Under the pieces are notes generated by a model. The model was not told the origin of the DNA, did not search any database, and saw only the letters and a list, made by a program, of their open reading frames with translations. The position numbers were made by a program, and so were the translations under genes. A stretch of DNA of 64,000 nt from Promicromonospora iranensis (GTDB lineage: Bacteria; Actinomycetota; Actinomycetes; Actinomycetales; Cellulomonadaceae), in assembly GCF_028994805.1 (NCBI RefSeq), contig NZ_JAJQQP010000014.1:95504-159503 (forward strand), read 5' to 3'. Each line of letters opens with the position of its first letter. Position 1 is the stretch's first letter. Of the stretch, positions 55,368 to 63,457 are shown one piece after another.

Positions 55368-56996
55368 TCAGCCTGCGGAGACCAGACCTAGGAGCGGTTC
55401 GGTGGGCATGATGCTCGTGGGGTCCGCCGGGACCTCGCTGGGCGCGGACCAGCCGAGGAACGTGTGCGCGGGGATCTCGCCGGCGACGTCGGCCCACACG
55501 CCGGCCGCCGTGGCCTGCCCCTCGCCCGGGCCCGCGGCGGTGAAGACCACCGCGACCTGGGGCGGGACCCGGAGCTGAGCCCGGTCCACCACCGACGCCG
55601 CCGTCGACTGGTGCACCTCCAGCATGATCTGCGGCAGCTCTCGCTCCGTCGCGATCTCGGCGAGCCGGTCCACGACGGCCTGCAGCTCCGCGAGGGGCAC
55701 CGCGCCCGCCTCCGCGCCGTTGCCCGCCACCCGGAACTCCGGGTGCACCGACAGGCCGACGCCCGGCTTCGACAGCAGCGGCTCCACCTCGTCGAGCTGC
55801 GCGGCCAGCGGCTCGTTGCCGGGTGCGACGTCGAGCAGCACGAGCTGTCCGGCCGCACGGATCGCGTCGACGGCAGGAGTGAGCAGCTCCAGCGGCTGCT
55901 CGTCGACGTAGTCGCCGTCCTCCCCCGCCGCGCCGGACCGCACGCTGGCGGTGACGGCGACCAGGGGGGAGCCGCCCAGTGCCGCGCCGTTGGTCGTGGC
56001 GGCCGTCACCGCACGAGCGGCGTCGGCAGCCGGGTCGGCGATGCCGGCCGGCACGGTGTACGACGTCGACACGTACCGGCCGGGGAACAGCCGCAGCGAG
56101 CCGTCGGGCAGCGTGGCCCCCGACGTGGCCACGGCCACCTGCCAGCCCAGGTCGTCGGCCGAGCCGAACTGGGCGCCGATCCCCACCACACCGAGCGGCT
56201 TGAGGGTGCGGATGGTCTCCACCGTCTTCGGCCCGGAGGCGATGCTGCCGTCCGGGACCACCACGGGGACGGCACCGGCGGCGAGCGCCGTGCCGATCGC
56301 CGCCTCCTGCCCGAGCTGAGGGTCGACCGCCACGAGGATCTCCTGCAGCAGCTCCGGGTCCGCGACGTCGGGGATCTTCGAGCGCAGCCCGTCCACGTCG
56401 GTGGTGTCGAGGCGGTCGGGGGTCGGCATCTGAACCTTGGCGACGTCCTGCTTCTTGTCACCACCGCCGCCCCGGCCCGCGGAGGCGGCGGCCTCCGCGG
56501 CCGCGCTCAGCGCGCCCGGGTCGAACCGGACCGCCTCGGCGTCACCGGTGGCCTCCCCGACAGCCGCGAGCGCCTCCTCGTCGCCGATGACGACGACGGT
56601 GCTCGCGCCGAGCCGTTCGAGCTCCGTGACGAGATTCTTGTCCGAGACACCGCCGTCGGTGAGCAGCACGGGCGCGGTGACGGCGGCGCCGGTGGCCGCG
56701 GCGGTGGAGCGCGCGTCGTCGTCGTCGGCCGACGCGAGCACGGCGACCGGAGAGGCGTGGAAGAAGGCCTGGCTCGCGGTGAGCGCGAGCTCTGCGGGGT
56801 CGGTCGAGTCGAGCACGAGTGCCGGCCCGGACGGTTCACGGACCTGAAAGTTCTCCCCCGTCCTCCCGTCGACGCCCTCGGCCGTCGGCACCGTACAGCC
56901 GGCGAGAACGAGGGCGGCTGCCGCGAGCAGAGCCGCAGCGGACGCAGAACGGTGGTGCGGGACGAATCGGGCGTTCCGGATGACCACGGGTGACAT
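55368..56996 (-). CDS. Large lipoprotein with CWB2-like region
   Basis: A 542-residue lipoprotein (lipobox LVLAGC, start ATG 56996 with GGGG before it). The first third has a segment, VLLTDGGVSDKNLVTELERLGAS followed by VVVIGDEEALAAVGE, that resembles cell-wall-binding repeat 2. The remainder (about 200-540) alternates strands and helices and looks like a TIM-barrel or sugar-hydrolase-related fold, but no catalytic motif is certain. Placed directly before a GH20 hexosaminidase, it may bind or process wall glycans (inference). Confidence 0.65.
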   Translation of the reverse strand: MSPVVIRNARFVPHHRSASAAALLAAAALVLAGCTVPTAEGVDGRTGENFQVREPSGPALVLDSTDPAELALTASQAFFHASPVAVLASADDDDARSTAAATGAAVTAPVLLTDGGVSDKNLVTELERLGASTVVVIGDEEALAAVGEATGDAEAVRFDPGALSAAAEAAASAGRGGGGDKKQDVAKVQMPTPDRLDTTDVDGLRSKIPDVADPELLQEILVAVDPQLGQEAAIGTALAAGAVPVVVPDGSIASGPKTVETIRTLKPLGVVGIGAQFGSADDLGWQVAVATSGATLPDGSLRLFPGRYVSTSYTVPAGIADPAADAARAVTAATTNGAALGGSPLVAVTASVRSGAAGEDGDYVDEQPLELLTPAVDAIRAAGQLVLLDVAPGNEPLAAQLDEVEPLLSKPGVGLSVHPEFRVAGNGAEAGAVPLAELQAVVDRLAEIATERELPQIMLEVHQSTAASVVDRAQLRVPPQVAVVFTAAGPGEGQATAAGVWADVAGEIPAHTFLGWSAPSEVPADPTSIMPTEPLLGLVSAG

Positions 56997-57171
56997 TGTC
57001 CCCCACCCGGCGGTGAAGTGGAAACCCCGGGGTGGCCGTGAACCCAACGTGGGCCGGCCGGCGGGTGAACAGCCCGCGGCGGCGGGAGCGAGGTAGACGA
57101 ACCCGTCAGTCCACCGCCGCGTAGACTGGTCGTTCGGATCATCCGGGACGAGCACGGAAGCAGATGGCGCG

Positions 57172-57762
57172 ATGAGCACCCCGACAGCGGGCGGCCCGAC
57201 GACCCGGGACCGCATCCTCGACGCGGCGACCGACCTGTTCTACGCCCTGGGGATCCGCGCGGTCAGCGCGGACCGGATCATCGAGCGTGCCGGGATCACG
57301 AAGGTCACGTTCTACCGCCACTTCCGCACCAAGGACACGCTGGTGGTGGCCTACCTCGAACGGCAGGCGGCCTGGGAGCGCCAGGCGCTGGACGGCGTGC
57401 GTGCGACCGCCGGTGACGACGCCGAGGCCCTCCGCCGCTTCGCCCACGCCGTCGGCACCGAGACGTGCCGCCCGGGCTTTCGCGGCTGCGCGTTCATCAA
57501 CGCGGCGGCCGAGTACGCCGACCCGGACAGCCCGGTCCGGCAGGTCGTCGCGGAGCACCGCGCCTGGTATCGGCAGACCTTCGCCGCGATGGCCGGACAG
57601 CTGGGGATGACCGACCCCGGGCAGGCGGCCGACGAGCTGATGATGCTGCGGGACGGCGCCATGCTGACCGGCTATCTCGACGACCCCTCCCGGGTGGGCG
57701 CTGCGCTGGAGCGCGCCATCTTCGCGGTGGTCGACGCCGCCCGGACCGCCCAGCCCGCCTAG
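57172..57762 (+). CDS. TetR-family regulator, likely controlling ohr
   Basis: A 196-residue TetR protein. The DNA-binding domain is RDRILDAATDLFYALGIRAVSA followed by ITKVTFYRHFRTKDTLV (about 12-60). A Cys pair (CRPGFRGC, about 99-106) in the C-terminal domain could sense oxidants. It precedes the ohr gene, and GGTAGACG half-sites occur before both genes, so it likely represses itself and ohr. Usually ohr is controlled by MarR-type OhrR, which makes this pairing less common. Confidence 0.82.
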   Translation: MSTPTAGGPTTRDRILDAATDLFYALGIRAVSADRIIERAGITKVTFYRHFRTKDTLVVAYLERQAAWERQALDGVRATAGDDAEALRRFAHAVGTETCRPGFRGCAFINAAAEYADPDSPVRQVVAEHRAWYRQTFAAMAGQLGMTDPGQAADELMMLRDGAMLTGYLDDPSRVGAALERAIFAVVDAARTAQPA

Positions 57763-57791
57763 CAGCGCCCAGCAGCGCCGCTGCGACCGTA

Positions 57792-57826
57792 CGAGCCCGC
57801 CGTCACTTCCTGTGGCGGCGGGCTCG
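57792..57826 (+). terminator. Intrinsic terminator after tetR
   Basis: A perfect 11-bp stem (57792-57802 with 57816-57826) is followed by gcgctttcccc. It separates the regulator from the downstream ohr gene, which therefore has its own promoter. Confidence 0.7.
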
Positions 57827-57905
57827 CGCTTTCCCCTGTGCTCCGCACGCCGACCGCTCGCTCGTGCCCGGCCCGTCGCTTGTGCCCTGCCAGGTTCGGG
57901 CCTAC

Positions 57906-57929
57906 GGTAGACGTACTAGTTCGTCTACC
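57906..57929. promoter_or_regulatory. Probable TetR operator upstream of ohr
   Basis: GGTAGACG and CGTCTACC form a perfect inverted repeat with an eight-base spacer, 44 bases before the ohr start. A matching GGTAGACGAAC half-site occurs at 57092-57102, and CGTAGACTGGTCGTTC at 57120, ahead of the tetR gene. Confidence 0.6.
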
Positions 57930-57973
57930 TACCGGGTCTCTCGTACGCCGGGTCCCTCGAGAAGGAGCAGAAC

Positions 57974-58402
57974 ATGGCTGACAGCATCTACACGGCGGTC
58001 GCGACGTCCACGGGCGACGGCCGCGCCGGAGGCCACGTCGTGACCGACGACGGCGTGCTCGACGTCGGCCTGGCGATCCCGCGGGAGATGGGCGGCCCGG
58101 GTGGGGCCACCAACCCCGAGCAGATGTTCGCCGCGGGCTGGGCCTCGTGCTTCCACAGCGCGCTCAAGGCCGTCGCCGCGTCGCAGAAGGTGCAGATCAA
58201 CGACTCCGCCGTCATCGCGGAGGTGGGCCTGAGCCCGCTCGACGGAGGCGGGTTCGGCCTGAGCGCCGCGCTGCACGTGGAACTCTCCGGAGTGGACCAG
58301 CAGACCGCCGACAAGCTCGCCGAGGGCGCGCACGCCATGTGCCCGTACTCGAACGCCACGCGCGGCAACATCCCCGTGACGGTCGACACGACCGTCGCCT
58401 GA
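57974..58402 (+). CDS. ohr: Organic hydroperoxide resistance protein
   Basis: A 142-residue Ohr/OsmC-family thiol peroxidase that reduces organic hydroperoxides. The two active-site cysteines are Cys59 (GWASCFHSA) and Cys123 (AMCPYSNATR), with the NPEQMFAAG motif before the first. GAAGGAGC gives a strong ribosome site. It follows a TetR gene and a shared operator. A hairpin terminator lies downstream. Confidence 0.93.
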   Translation: MADSIYTAVATSTGDGRAGGHVVTDDGVLDVGLAIPREMGGPGGATNPEQMFAAGWASCFHSALKAVAASQKVQINDSAVIAEVGLSPLDGGGFGLSAALHVELSGVDQQTADKLAEGAHAMCPYSNATRGNIPVTVDTTVA

Positions 58403-58517
58403 GCCGGAGGTGCAGCGGAGGGTGCGGGCCGAGGAACGAGGCACGCGCCCGCAGCGGAACCGCAGGCTCGGGCGACCGAAGACAGAGCCTGAGTCTGAGC
58501 TCGCCGAGCGCCGATGT

Positions 58518-58553
58518 CAGAGGCTCAGGTCACCCTGGTGACCTGAGCCTCTG
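58518..58553. terminator. 17-bp stem terminator after ohr
   Basis: Arms 58518-58534 and 58537-58553 pair perfectly around a two-base loop. It lies between ohr and the DNA alkylation repair gene and ends 31 bases before the latter's start. Confidence 0.65.
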
Positions 58554-58583
58554 TCATACCCGCCCGCGTCGAGAAGGAACCGC

Positions 58584-59696
58584 ATGCCGTTCGCCGACCA
58601 GCTCATCAGTGACCACACGGCCACCACTCTCACCGAGGCCGTGGGCGCCGCCGCCCCGGACGTCGCCCTGCGCGCGCTGCCCGCGGCGGTCGGCCGGCTG
58701 GGCGAGCTCCCGCTCCGCGAGCGGGCGGACCTCCTGCGCGACGCCCTGCTGACCGACGTGCCCGGCGGGTACGCGGACCTCGCGCGGGTGGTGCGCACCG
58801 CACGCGACGGCGAGCTGCCGTTCACCGGCTGGCTGATCTGGCCGGTCACGAGTGCCGTCGCGGTACGGGCGGTCGAGGAGCAGACGGACTCCGCCTTCGA
58901 CGACGCGATGGACCTGCTCGCCGAGCTCACCGGGCGCCTCACCGCCGAGTTCGCGGTGCGCACCCTCCTGCGCCACGACCTGGACCGGGCCCTCGGCATC
59001 GCCACGACCTGGTCCCAGTCCGACGACGCCGACGTGCGGCGGCTGGCCAGCGAGGGCACCCGCCCGTACCTGCCCTGGGCCGTGCGGGTGCCGCAGATCC
59101 TGGCCCGGCAGGGGGTGACCGTGCCCGTCCTCGATGCCCTGTACCGGGACGAGAGCGAGTACGTGCGCCGGTCCGTCGCCAACCACCTCAACGACCTCAG
59201 CCGCGACCACCCCGAGCTGGTGGTCGCCACGGCCGGCCGCTGGCTCGCCGAGCCCGCGGCGACGACGCAGGGGCTCGTGCGGCACGCGCTCCGCACGCTG
59301 GTCAAGCGCGGCGATCCGGGCGCCCTGGGGCTGCTCGGGTTCGGCCCCGCCTCCCTCGAGATCGACGGCCCGGTGCTCGACGGTGCCCGCGTACCGTTCG
59401 GCGGCACGCTCCGGTTCACGGCCGAGGTCCGCAACGTCGGGGCGGAGAAGGCCCGGCTGTCCATCGACTACGTGGTGCACCACCAGAAGGCCAACGGCTC
59501 CCGGACCGCCAAGACGTTCAAGCTGACCACCAGCACCCTCGCACCCGGCGAGCGGGTACGGCTCAGCCGAGAGCACTCGTTCCGGCCGATCACCACACGG
59601 CGCTATTACCCGGGACCGCACGCCGTCGCCCTCCAGGTCAACGGCGTGGCCACCGACCCGGCTCCGTTCGAGCTGGACGCCCCGGTCGGTGCCTGA
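58584..59696 (+). CDS. DNA alkylation repair protein, HEAT-repeat (AlkD-like) family
   Basis: A 370-residue protein. The first 250 residues are helical repeats of the type seen in AlkD-like glycosylases, with the RSVANHLNDLSRDHPELVV element common in this family. The C-terminal 110 residues form a beta-rich domain (LDGARVPFGGTLRFTAEVRNVGAE). Such proteins excise alkylated bases or bind damaged DNA. AAGGAA precedes ATG 58584. It is separated from ohr by a terminator, so any link to oxidative stress is only positional. Confidence 0.78.
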   Translation: MPFADQLISDHTATTLTEAVGAAAPDVALRALPAAVGRLGELPLRERADLLRDALLTDVPGGYADLARVVRTARDGELPFTGWLIWPVTSAVAVRAVEEQTDSAFDDAMDLLAELTGRLTAEFAVRTLLRHDLDRALGIATTWSQSDDADVRRLASEGTRPYLPWAVRVPQILARQGVTVPVLDALYRDESEYVRRSVANHLNDLSRDHPELVVATAGRWLAEPAATTQGLVRHALRTLVKRGDPGALGLLGFGPASLEIDGPVLDGARVPFGGTLRFTAEVRNVGAEKARLSIDYVVHHQKANGSRTAKTFKLTTSTLAPGERVRLSREHSFRPITTRRYYPGPHAVALQVNGVATDPAPFELDAPVGA

Positions 59697-59738
59697 GCGC
59701 CCGGACTCCTGCGCAGCGGCGTACCCACGGGCTCGGCA

Positions 59739-61547
59739 TCACCCGAACGTCATGGTGAAGACCTGGACGCCCTCCGGCACCTTCAGGTCCACGAGCCCCT
59801 CGGTCCGGTCGTCGCCCTCGAGCACCGGGTACAGCCGCGGGTTCCCCGAGACGTCGATCTTCAGGCTCTCCTGGACTTCCCCGTCGGTGTCGGTGACCGT
59901 CGCCTCGACCGTTCCCTCGCCGCCGAGGACCACGAAGACGTCGGCCGACCGGTACGCGACACGCACCTGTGCGTCGTCGGACAGCGCCCGAGCGCCCTGG
60001 AAGTCGACCTCCCAGCTACCGCCGAGCGAGAACGTGTCCTGCTGCTGCTCGTCCGCGAGGACGAACTCCTGAGCGCCGGCCGCGTAGTCGGGCTCACCCG
60101 CGTAGTTGATGACGCGCTTGATGGAGAAGTAGGTCTCGGGCGTGATCTCGTCGAGCGGTGACGCGTCCTGCACGGTGGTGGCCGCCGGCAGCTGCACGCC
60201 GGGGTTGGCGTCCGTCAGGAGCTCACGGATCAGCTTCTCGGTGTTCTCGTACCCACCTTCGCCCAGCCGGATGTGCCGGACGGCGCCGTCGGAGTCGATC
60301 AGGTACTGGGCGGGCCAGTAGCGGTTCCGGTACGCCGTCCAGGTGGAGTACGAGTTGTCCTGGGCGATCGGGTAGGTCACGTCGAGGTCCTCCGCACCCT
60401 TGATCACGTTCCGTGTCTCGCGCTCGAACGCGAACTCGGGAGTGTGCACCCCGATCACCTCGAACCCCTCGCCGACGTCGGCATACGCGTCGTACCAGGC
60501 GTTGAGGTGCGGGATCGCCCGCTGGCAGTTGATGCAGGAGTAGGTCCAGAAGTCGACCAGCACGACCTGGCCGCGCAAGGCCTCGAGGCGGAGCGCCTCG
60601 CCCTCCGGGGTGTTGAGCCACGTGTCGATGCCGCGGATCTCGGGCGCGGTGCCGCACTCCTCGAGCACCGGTGCGCCGTTCGAGCAGTTGGACAGCTCAC
60701 GGTTCTCGTCCGTGACGAGGCCGCCGAGGTCGAGTGCCTGGCGCACGGTCTCCGAGGAGTCGACACGCTCCTGCAGCGCGCCCGTGTAGTCGGGGAGCTG
60801 CCGCTGGATCGCGGCGGGCAGGTTGAGCGCGAGGGCGATGGCCAGCAGGATGACGACCACACCGCCGCCGGTCCGGATGGCCTTCGTGTGCCGCTGGAAG
60901 GCCTGGACGCGCTCGGCGATCCGTCGTCCGGCGAGCGCGAAGACGAGGAGCGGGAGCGCCGCGCCGACGGCGAACGACACCGTCAGGGCGACCGCTCCGG
61001 GCCCGATGTTGCCCGTGGCGCCCGCGACGGTGATCGCGGCGAGCACCGGCCCCGCGCACGGGACGTAGAGGACGCCGAGTCCCATCCCGAGGACGAACGC
61101 CCCGCGGTCCTGCCGGGCCGCGCCCCGCTTCGCCCCGAAGGCGGCGATGCGCTGGAAGGGGCGTTCGAGGATGGTCTCGAACCGGGGCACGATCATGCCG
61201 ATGCCCAGCAGGATGAGCAGGGTGATCCCGGCCCAGCGCAGCAGGTCCTGGGGCAGGCCCAGCACGGTGAGCAGCAGGGAGCCGAGCAGCGTGAAGACGG
61301 TGAAGCTCACGACCAGCCCGGCGATGACGATGTAAGGGCGCAGCGAGCGCCGGGTCCGCACTGTGGTGGCGGTGGCGGTGGCTGTTGCGGTGCCGCCGGT
61401 GCCAGTGCCCCCGGTGTCGTCGGCGCCCCGTGGCCGCGCACCCTGCACACCGCCCGCGAAGAAGATCACGGGCAGCATCGGCAGGATGCATGGCGATATT
61501 CCCGTGATGAGGCCTCCCAGGAGGCCGATGACGATGAGCGTTCCCAT
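59739..61547 (-). CDS. dipZ: DipZ-type CcdA-thioredoxin-like fusion protein
   Basis: A 602-residue membrane protein. Residues 1-275 are a CcdA electron-transfer domain (GISPCILPMLPVIFF with one Cys, and VPCAGPVLAAITVAG with the other). An outside thioredoxin/TlpA-like domain follows with the Cys-Ile-Asn-Cys active site in WTYSCINC, and the C-terminal 130 residues form a beta-sandwich. It carries reducing power across the membrane. ATG 61547 lies only seven bases past a CCGAAC -10 element and has no ribosome site, so a leaderless message is likely. Mycobacterial dipZ belongs to the SigK regulon. Confidence 0.9.
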   Translation of the reverse strand: MGTLIVIGLLGGLITGISPCILPMLPVIFFAGGVQGARPRGADDTGGTGTGGTATATATATTVRTRRSLRPYIVIAGLVVSFTVFTLLGSLLLTVLGLPQDLLRWAGITLLILLGIGMIVPRFETILERPFQRIAAFGAKRGAARQDRGAFVLGMGLGVLYVPCAGPVLAAITVAGATGNIGPGAVALTVSFAVGAALPLLVFALAGRRIAERVQAFQRHTKAIRTGGGVVVILLAIALALNLPAAIQRQLPDYTGALQERVDSSETVRQALDLGGLVTDENRELSNCSNGAPVLEECGTAPEIRGIDTWLNTPEGEALRLEALRGQVVLVDFWTYSCINCQRAIPHLNAWYDAYADVGEGFEVIGVHTPEFAFERETRNVIKGAEDLDVTYPIAQDNSYSTWTAYRNRYWPAQYLIDSDGAVRHIRLGEGGYENTEKLIRELLTDANPGVQLPAATTVQDASPLDEITPETYFSIKRVINYAGEPDYAAGAQEFVLADEQQQDTFSLGGSWEVDFQGARALSDDAQVRVAYRSADVFVVLGGEGTVEATVTDTDGEVQESLKIDVSGNPRLYPVLEGDDRTEGLVDLKVPEGVQVFTMTFG

Positions 61548-61554
61548 GGAGGCG

Positions 61555-61581
61555 GTTCGGTACGGCAGCCGTCCCGGATGG
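61555..61581 (-). promoter_or_regulatory. SigK-type promoter of dipZ
   Basis: On the minus strand CCATCC (61576-61581), 15 bases, then CCGAAC (61555-61560). Mycobacterial SigK promoters are described with CCATCC and CCGAAT elements at a similar distance. It lies directly before the dipZ ATG. Confidence 0.7.
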
Positions 61582-61651
61582 GTGGAGCCGCGGTCCCGGA
61601 CGCATGCGTCCCCGTTCCGGGCGCCGGAAAAAAACTCGTACCCATCCGGTC

Positions 61652-61678
61652 CCATCCGGGTGGCCGCCGGCTCCGAAC
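61652..61678 (+). promoter_or_regulatory. SigK-type promoter of the FAS1 gene
   Basis: CCATCC (61652-61657), 15 bases, CCGAAC (61673-61678): the same elements and spacing as the divergent dipZ promoter. A second CCATCC lies at 61642-61647. The start codon is 55 bases downstream. Confidence 0.7.
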
Positions 61679-61733
61679 CCCGGTCAAGACGCCCCGTGAG
61701 ACCGCGGGGTGACGACACACCGAGGAGAGACCG

Positions 61734-62411
61734 ATGAACGTTCGAACCCGCAAGTCTTATGCAGCAGTCGGCATCGTCGCCCTGACCATGATCGGCCTCA
61801 CCGCCTGCGGCTCTGGCACCGAGGACGAGGCCGGCGCCAGCGAGACCACGGCGACCGAGGAGGCCCCCGCGGAGGAGCCCACGGACGAGATGACCGAGGA
61901 CATGGCAGCCGACCCGGCCGCCAACCTCGTGGGCCCCGGCTGCGCGGCCTACGCCGAGCAGGTGCCGGACGGCGCCGGTTCCGTCACGGGCATGTCCACC
62001 GACCCGGTCGCGGTCGCGGCCTCCAACAACCCGCTGCTGACGACCCTGGTCGCGGCGGTGAGCGGCGAGGTGAACCCCGACGTGAACCTGGTCGACACCC
62101 TGAACGGCGACGAGTTCACCGTGTTCGCGCCGGTGGACGACGCGTTCGCCGAGATCGACGACAAGACGATGGAGAGCCTGCAGACGGACGCCGACCTGCT
62201 GAGCACGATCCTGACCTACCACGTGGTCCCCGGGCAGCTCACGCCCGACCAGGTGATGGGTGAGCAGACCACCGTCCAGGGCGAGACCCTCGAGGTCACC
62301 GGCAGCGGCGACGAGCTCAAGGTCAACGACGCCAACGTGATCTGCGGCGGCGTCATGACCCAGAACGCGACCGTCTACCTGGTCGACTCGGTGCTCATGC
62401 CCCCGATGTGA
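61734..62411 (+). CDS. FAS1 (fasciclin) lipoprotein, MPT70/MPT83-like
   Basis: A 225-residue lipoprotein with lipobox LTACG, an acidic Glu/Thr linker (about 28-60), and one FAS1 domain (about 65-225): [42 protein letters not shown] and [11 protein letters not shown]. It closely matches the layout of mycobacterial MPT83/MPT70. GAGGAGA precedes ATG 61734. It is divergent from dipZ and convergent with rskA-sigK, the same partners as in the mycobacterial SigK regulon. It is probably an adhesion or surface-sensing protein. Confidence 0.9.
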   Translation: MNVRTRKSYAAVGIVALTMIGLTACGSGTEDEAGASETTATEEAPAEEPTDEMTEDMAADPAANLVGPGCAAYAEQVPDGAGSVTGMSTDPVAVAASNNPLLTTLVAAVSGEVNPDVNLVDTLNGDEFTVFAPVDDAFAEIDDKTMESLQTDADLLSTILTYHVVPGQLTPDQVMGEQTTVQGETLEVTGSGDELKVNDANVICGGVMTQNATVYLVDSVLMPPM

Positions 62412-62434
62412 ACATCGTCTGAAGGATGACCGCT

Positions 62435-62506
62435 GAGCGGGCCCTCCGGGTCTCGACAGGTTCCACCACCGGTGGTGGAACCTGTCGAGAACCGGAGGGC
62501 CCGCTC
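62435..62506. terminator. 36-bp palindrome after the FAS1 gene
   Basis: Arms 62435-62470 and 62471-62506 pair at 35 of 36 positions with no loop. It contains TCTCGACAGGTTCCACCACC, which resembles dispersed palindromic repeats found in related genomes. It lies between the convergent FAS1 and rskA genes. Confidence 0.7.
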
Positions 62507-62589
62507 TTCTGTGCGCACACGACAAGGACAGCTCCAGCCGCACACGACAAGGGCGGATCCGTCCGCACAACACAGAGCGGGGAACACAG

Positions 62590-62620
62590 AGCGGGCAACC
62601 CGTCGTACGGGTTGCCCGCT
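62590..62620 (-). terminator. Terminator of rskA-sigK
   Basis: AGCGGGCAACCCGT (62590-62603) pairs perfectly with 62607-62620 around a CGT loop, nine bases past the rskA stop on the minus strand. Confidence 0.7.
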
Positions 62621-62629
62621 CACAGGCCG

Positions 62630-63457
62630 TCAGGCTCCGAGGACCACGACCGGGTCGGTGGTCGGCTGCTCGGAGCCGGCCTCGGGCTCGACGGTCACGG
62701 CCATCCCGATGCCTTCGACACCCTGGATCAGCGACGCCGTCTCGCCGTCCCGCACGGAGAGGACGCCCGCCGAGGACACGCTGCCGTCCTCCGCCACCAC
62801 CCAGAGCTGGTAGGCGCGGCCCGGGGCCGGCTCCGGCAGGTCGTCGGCGCGGAAGAACATGTCGTCGTCGGCCACGAGCACGGACGCTTGTCCCCCGCCC
62901 TCGACGGTGCCGCGGAGGATCGAGGCGTCGGGGTCGACCAGCATCTCCGACACGATCTCGCTCTGCTCCCGCAGGCGGTCACGTTCCGCCGTCGCCTGCA
63001 CGGCGATGGTCGTCGGGACGGCGACGGCCGCCGCCGCGGCGACCGCGGTGAGCGCGACACCCCAGCGGCGTGTCCGCCGACGCGCGGAGAGGTCGACGAT
63101 GTCGCCGCCGCCGCCCGCCGCCGGTCCGTCCGCCGGCGGAACGGCCGCAGCCGACGACGACTCGACCGTGCCCGACGACCCGGACGGGGCGCTCGTGCTG
63201 GAGACCTGCGGTGTGTTCCGCACGCGGTCGAGCACGCTCGCGCGCAGCCCGGCCGGGGGTTCGGTGTCGACGGTGAACGACGCGACGACCTCGTGGTACT
63301 CGTCGAGGGCGCGACGCGCGTCGGCATCCGACTCGAGGAGCCGGTCCACGGACCGGCGTTCGAGGTCGTCGAGGGCGTGCAGCGCGTAGCCGGGCAACAG
63401 GTCACGGGCGTCGCCCTGTGCGTCGCCCCTGGTTCCGCCGTCGGATCGGTCAGACAT
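62630..63457 (-). CDS. rskA: Anti-sigma-K factor RskA
   Basis: A 275-residue membrane protein. The N-terminal zinc-less anti-sigma domain (LLPGYALHALDDLERRSVDRLL, about 20-75) is followed by a low-complexity linker, one membrane helix (about 131-150) and an outside domain with YQLWVVAEDGSVSSAGVL typical of RskA. It would hold SigK at the membrane until proteolysis. ATG 63457 overlaps the sigK stop by eight bases. Confidence 0.9.
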   Translation of the reverse strand: MSDRSDGGTRGDAQGDARDLLPGYALHALDDLERRSVDRLLESDADARRALDEYHEVVASFTVDTEPPAGLRASVLDRVRNTPQVSSTSAPSGSSGTVESSSAAAVPPADGPAAGGGGDIVDLSARRRTRRWGVALTAVAAAAAVAVPTTIAVQATAERDRLREQSEIVSEMLVDPDASILRGTVEGGGQASVLVADDDMFFRADDLPEPAPGRAYQLWVVAEDGSVSSAGVLSVRDGETASLIQGVEGIGMAVTVEPEAGSEQPTTDPVVVLGA

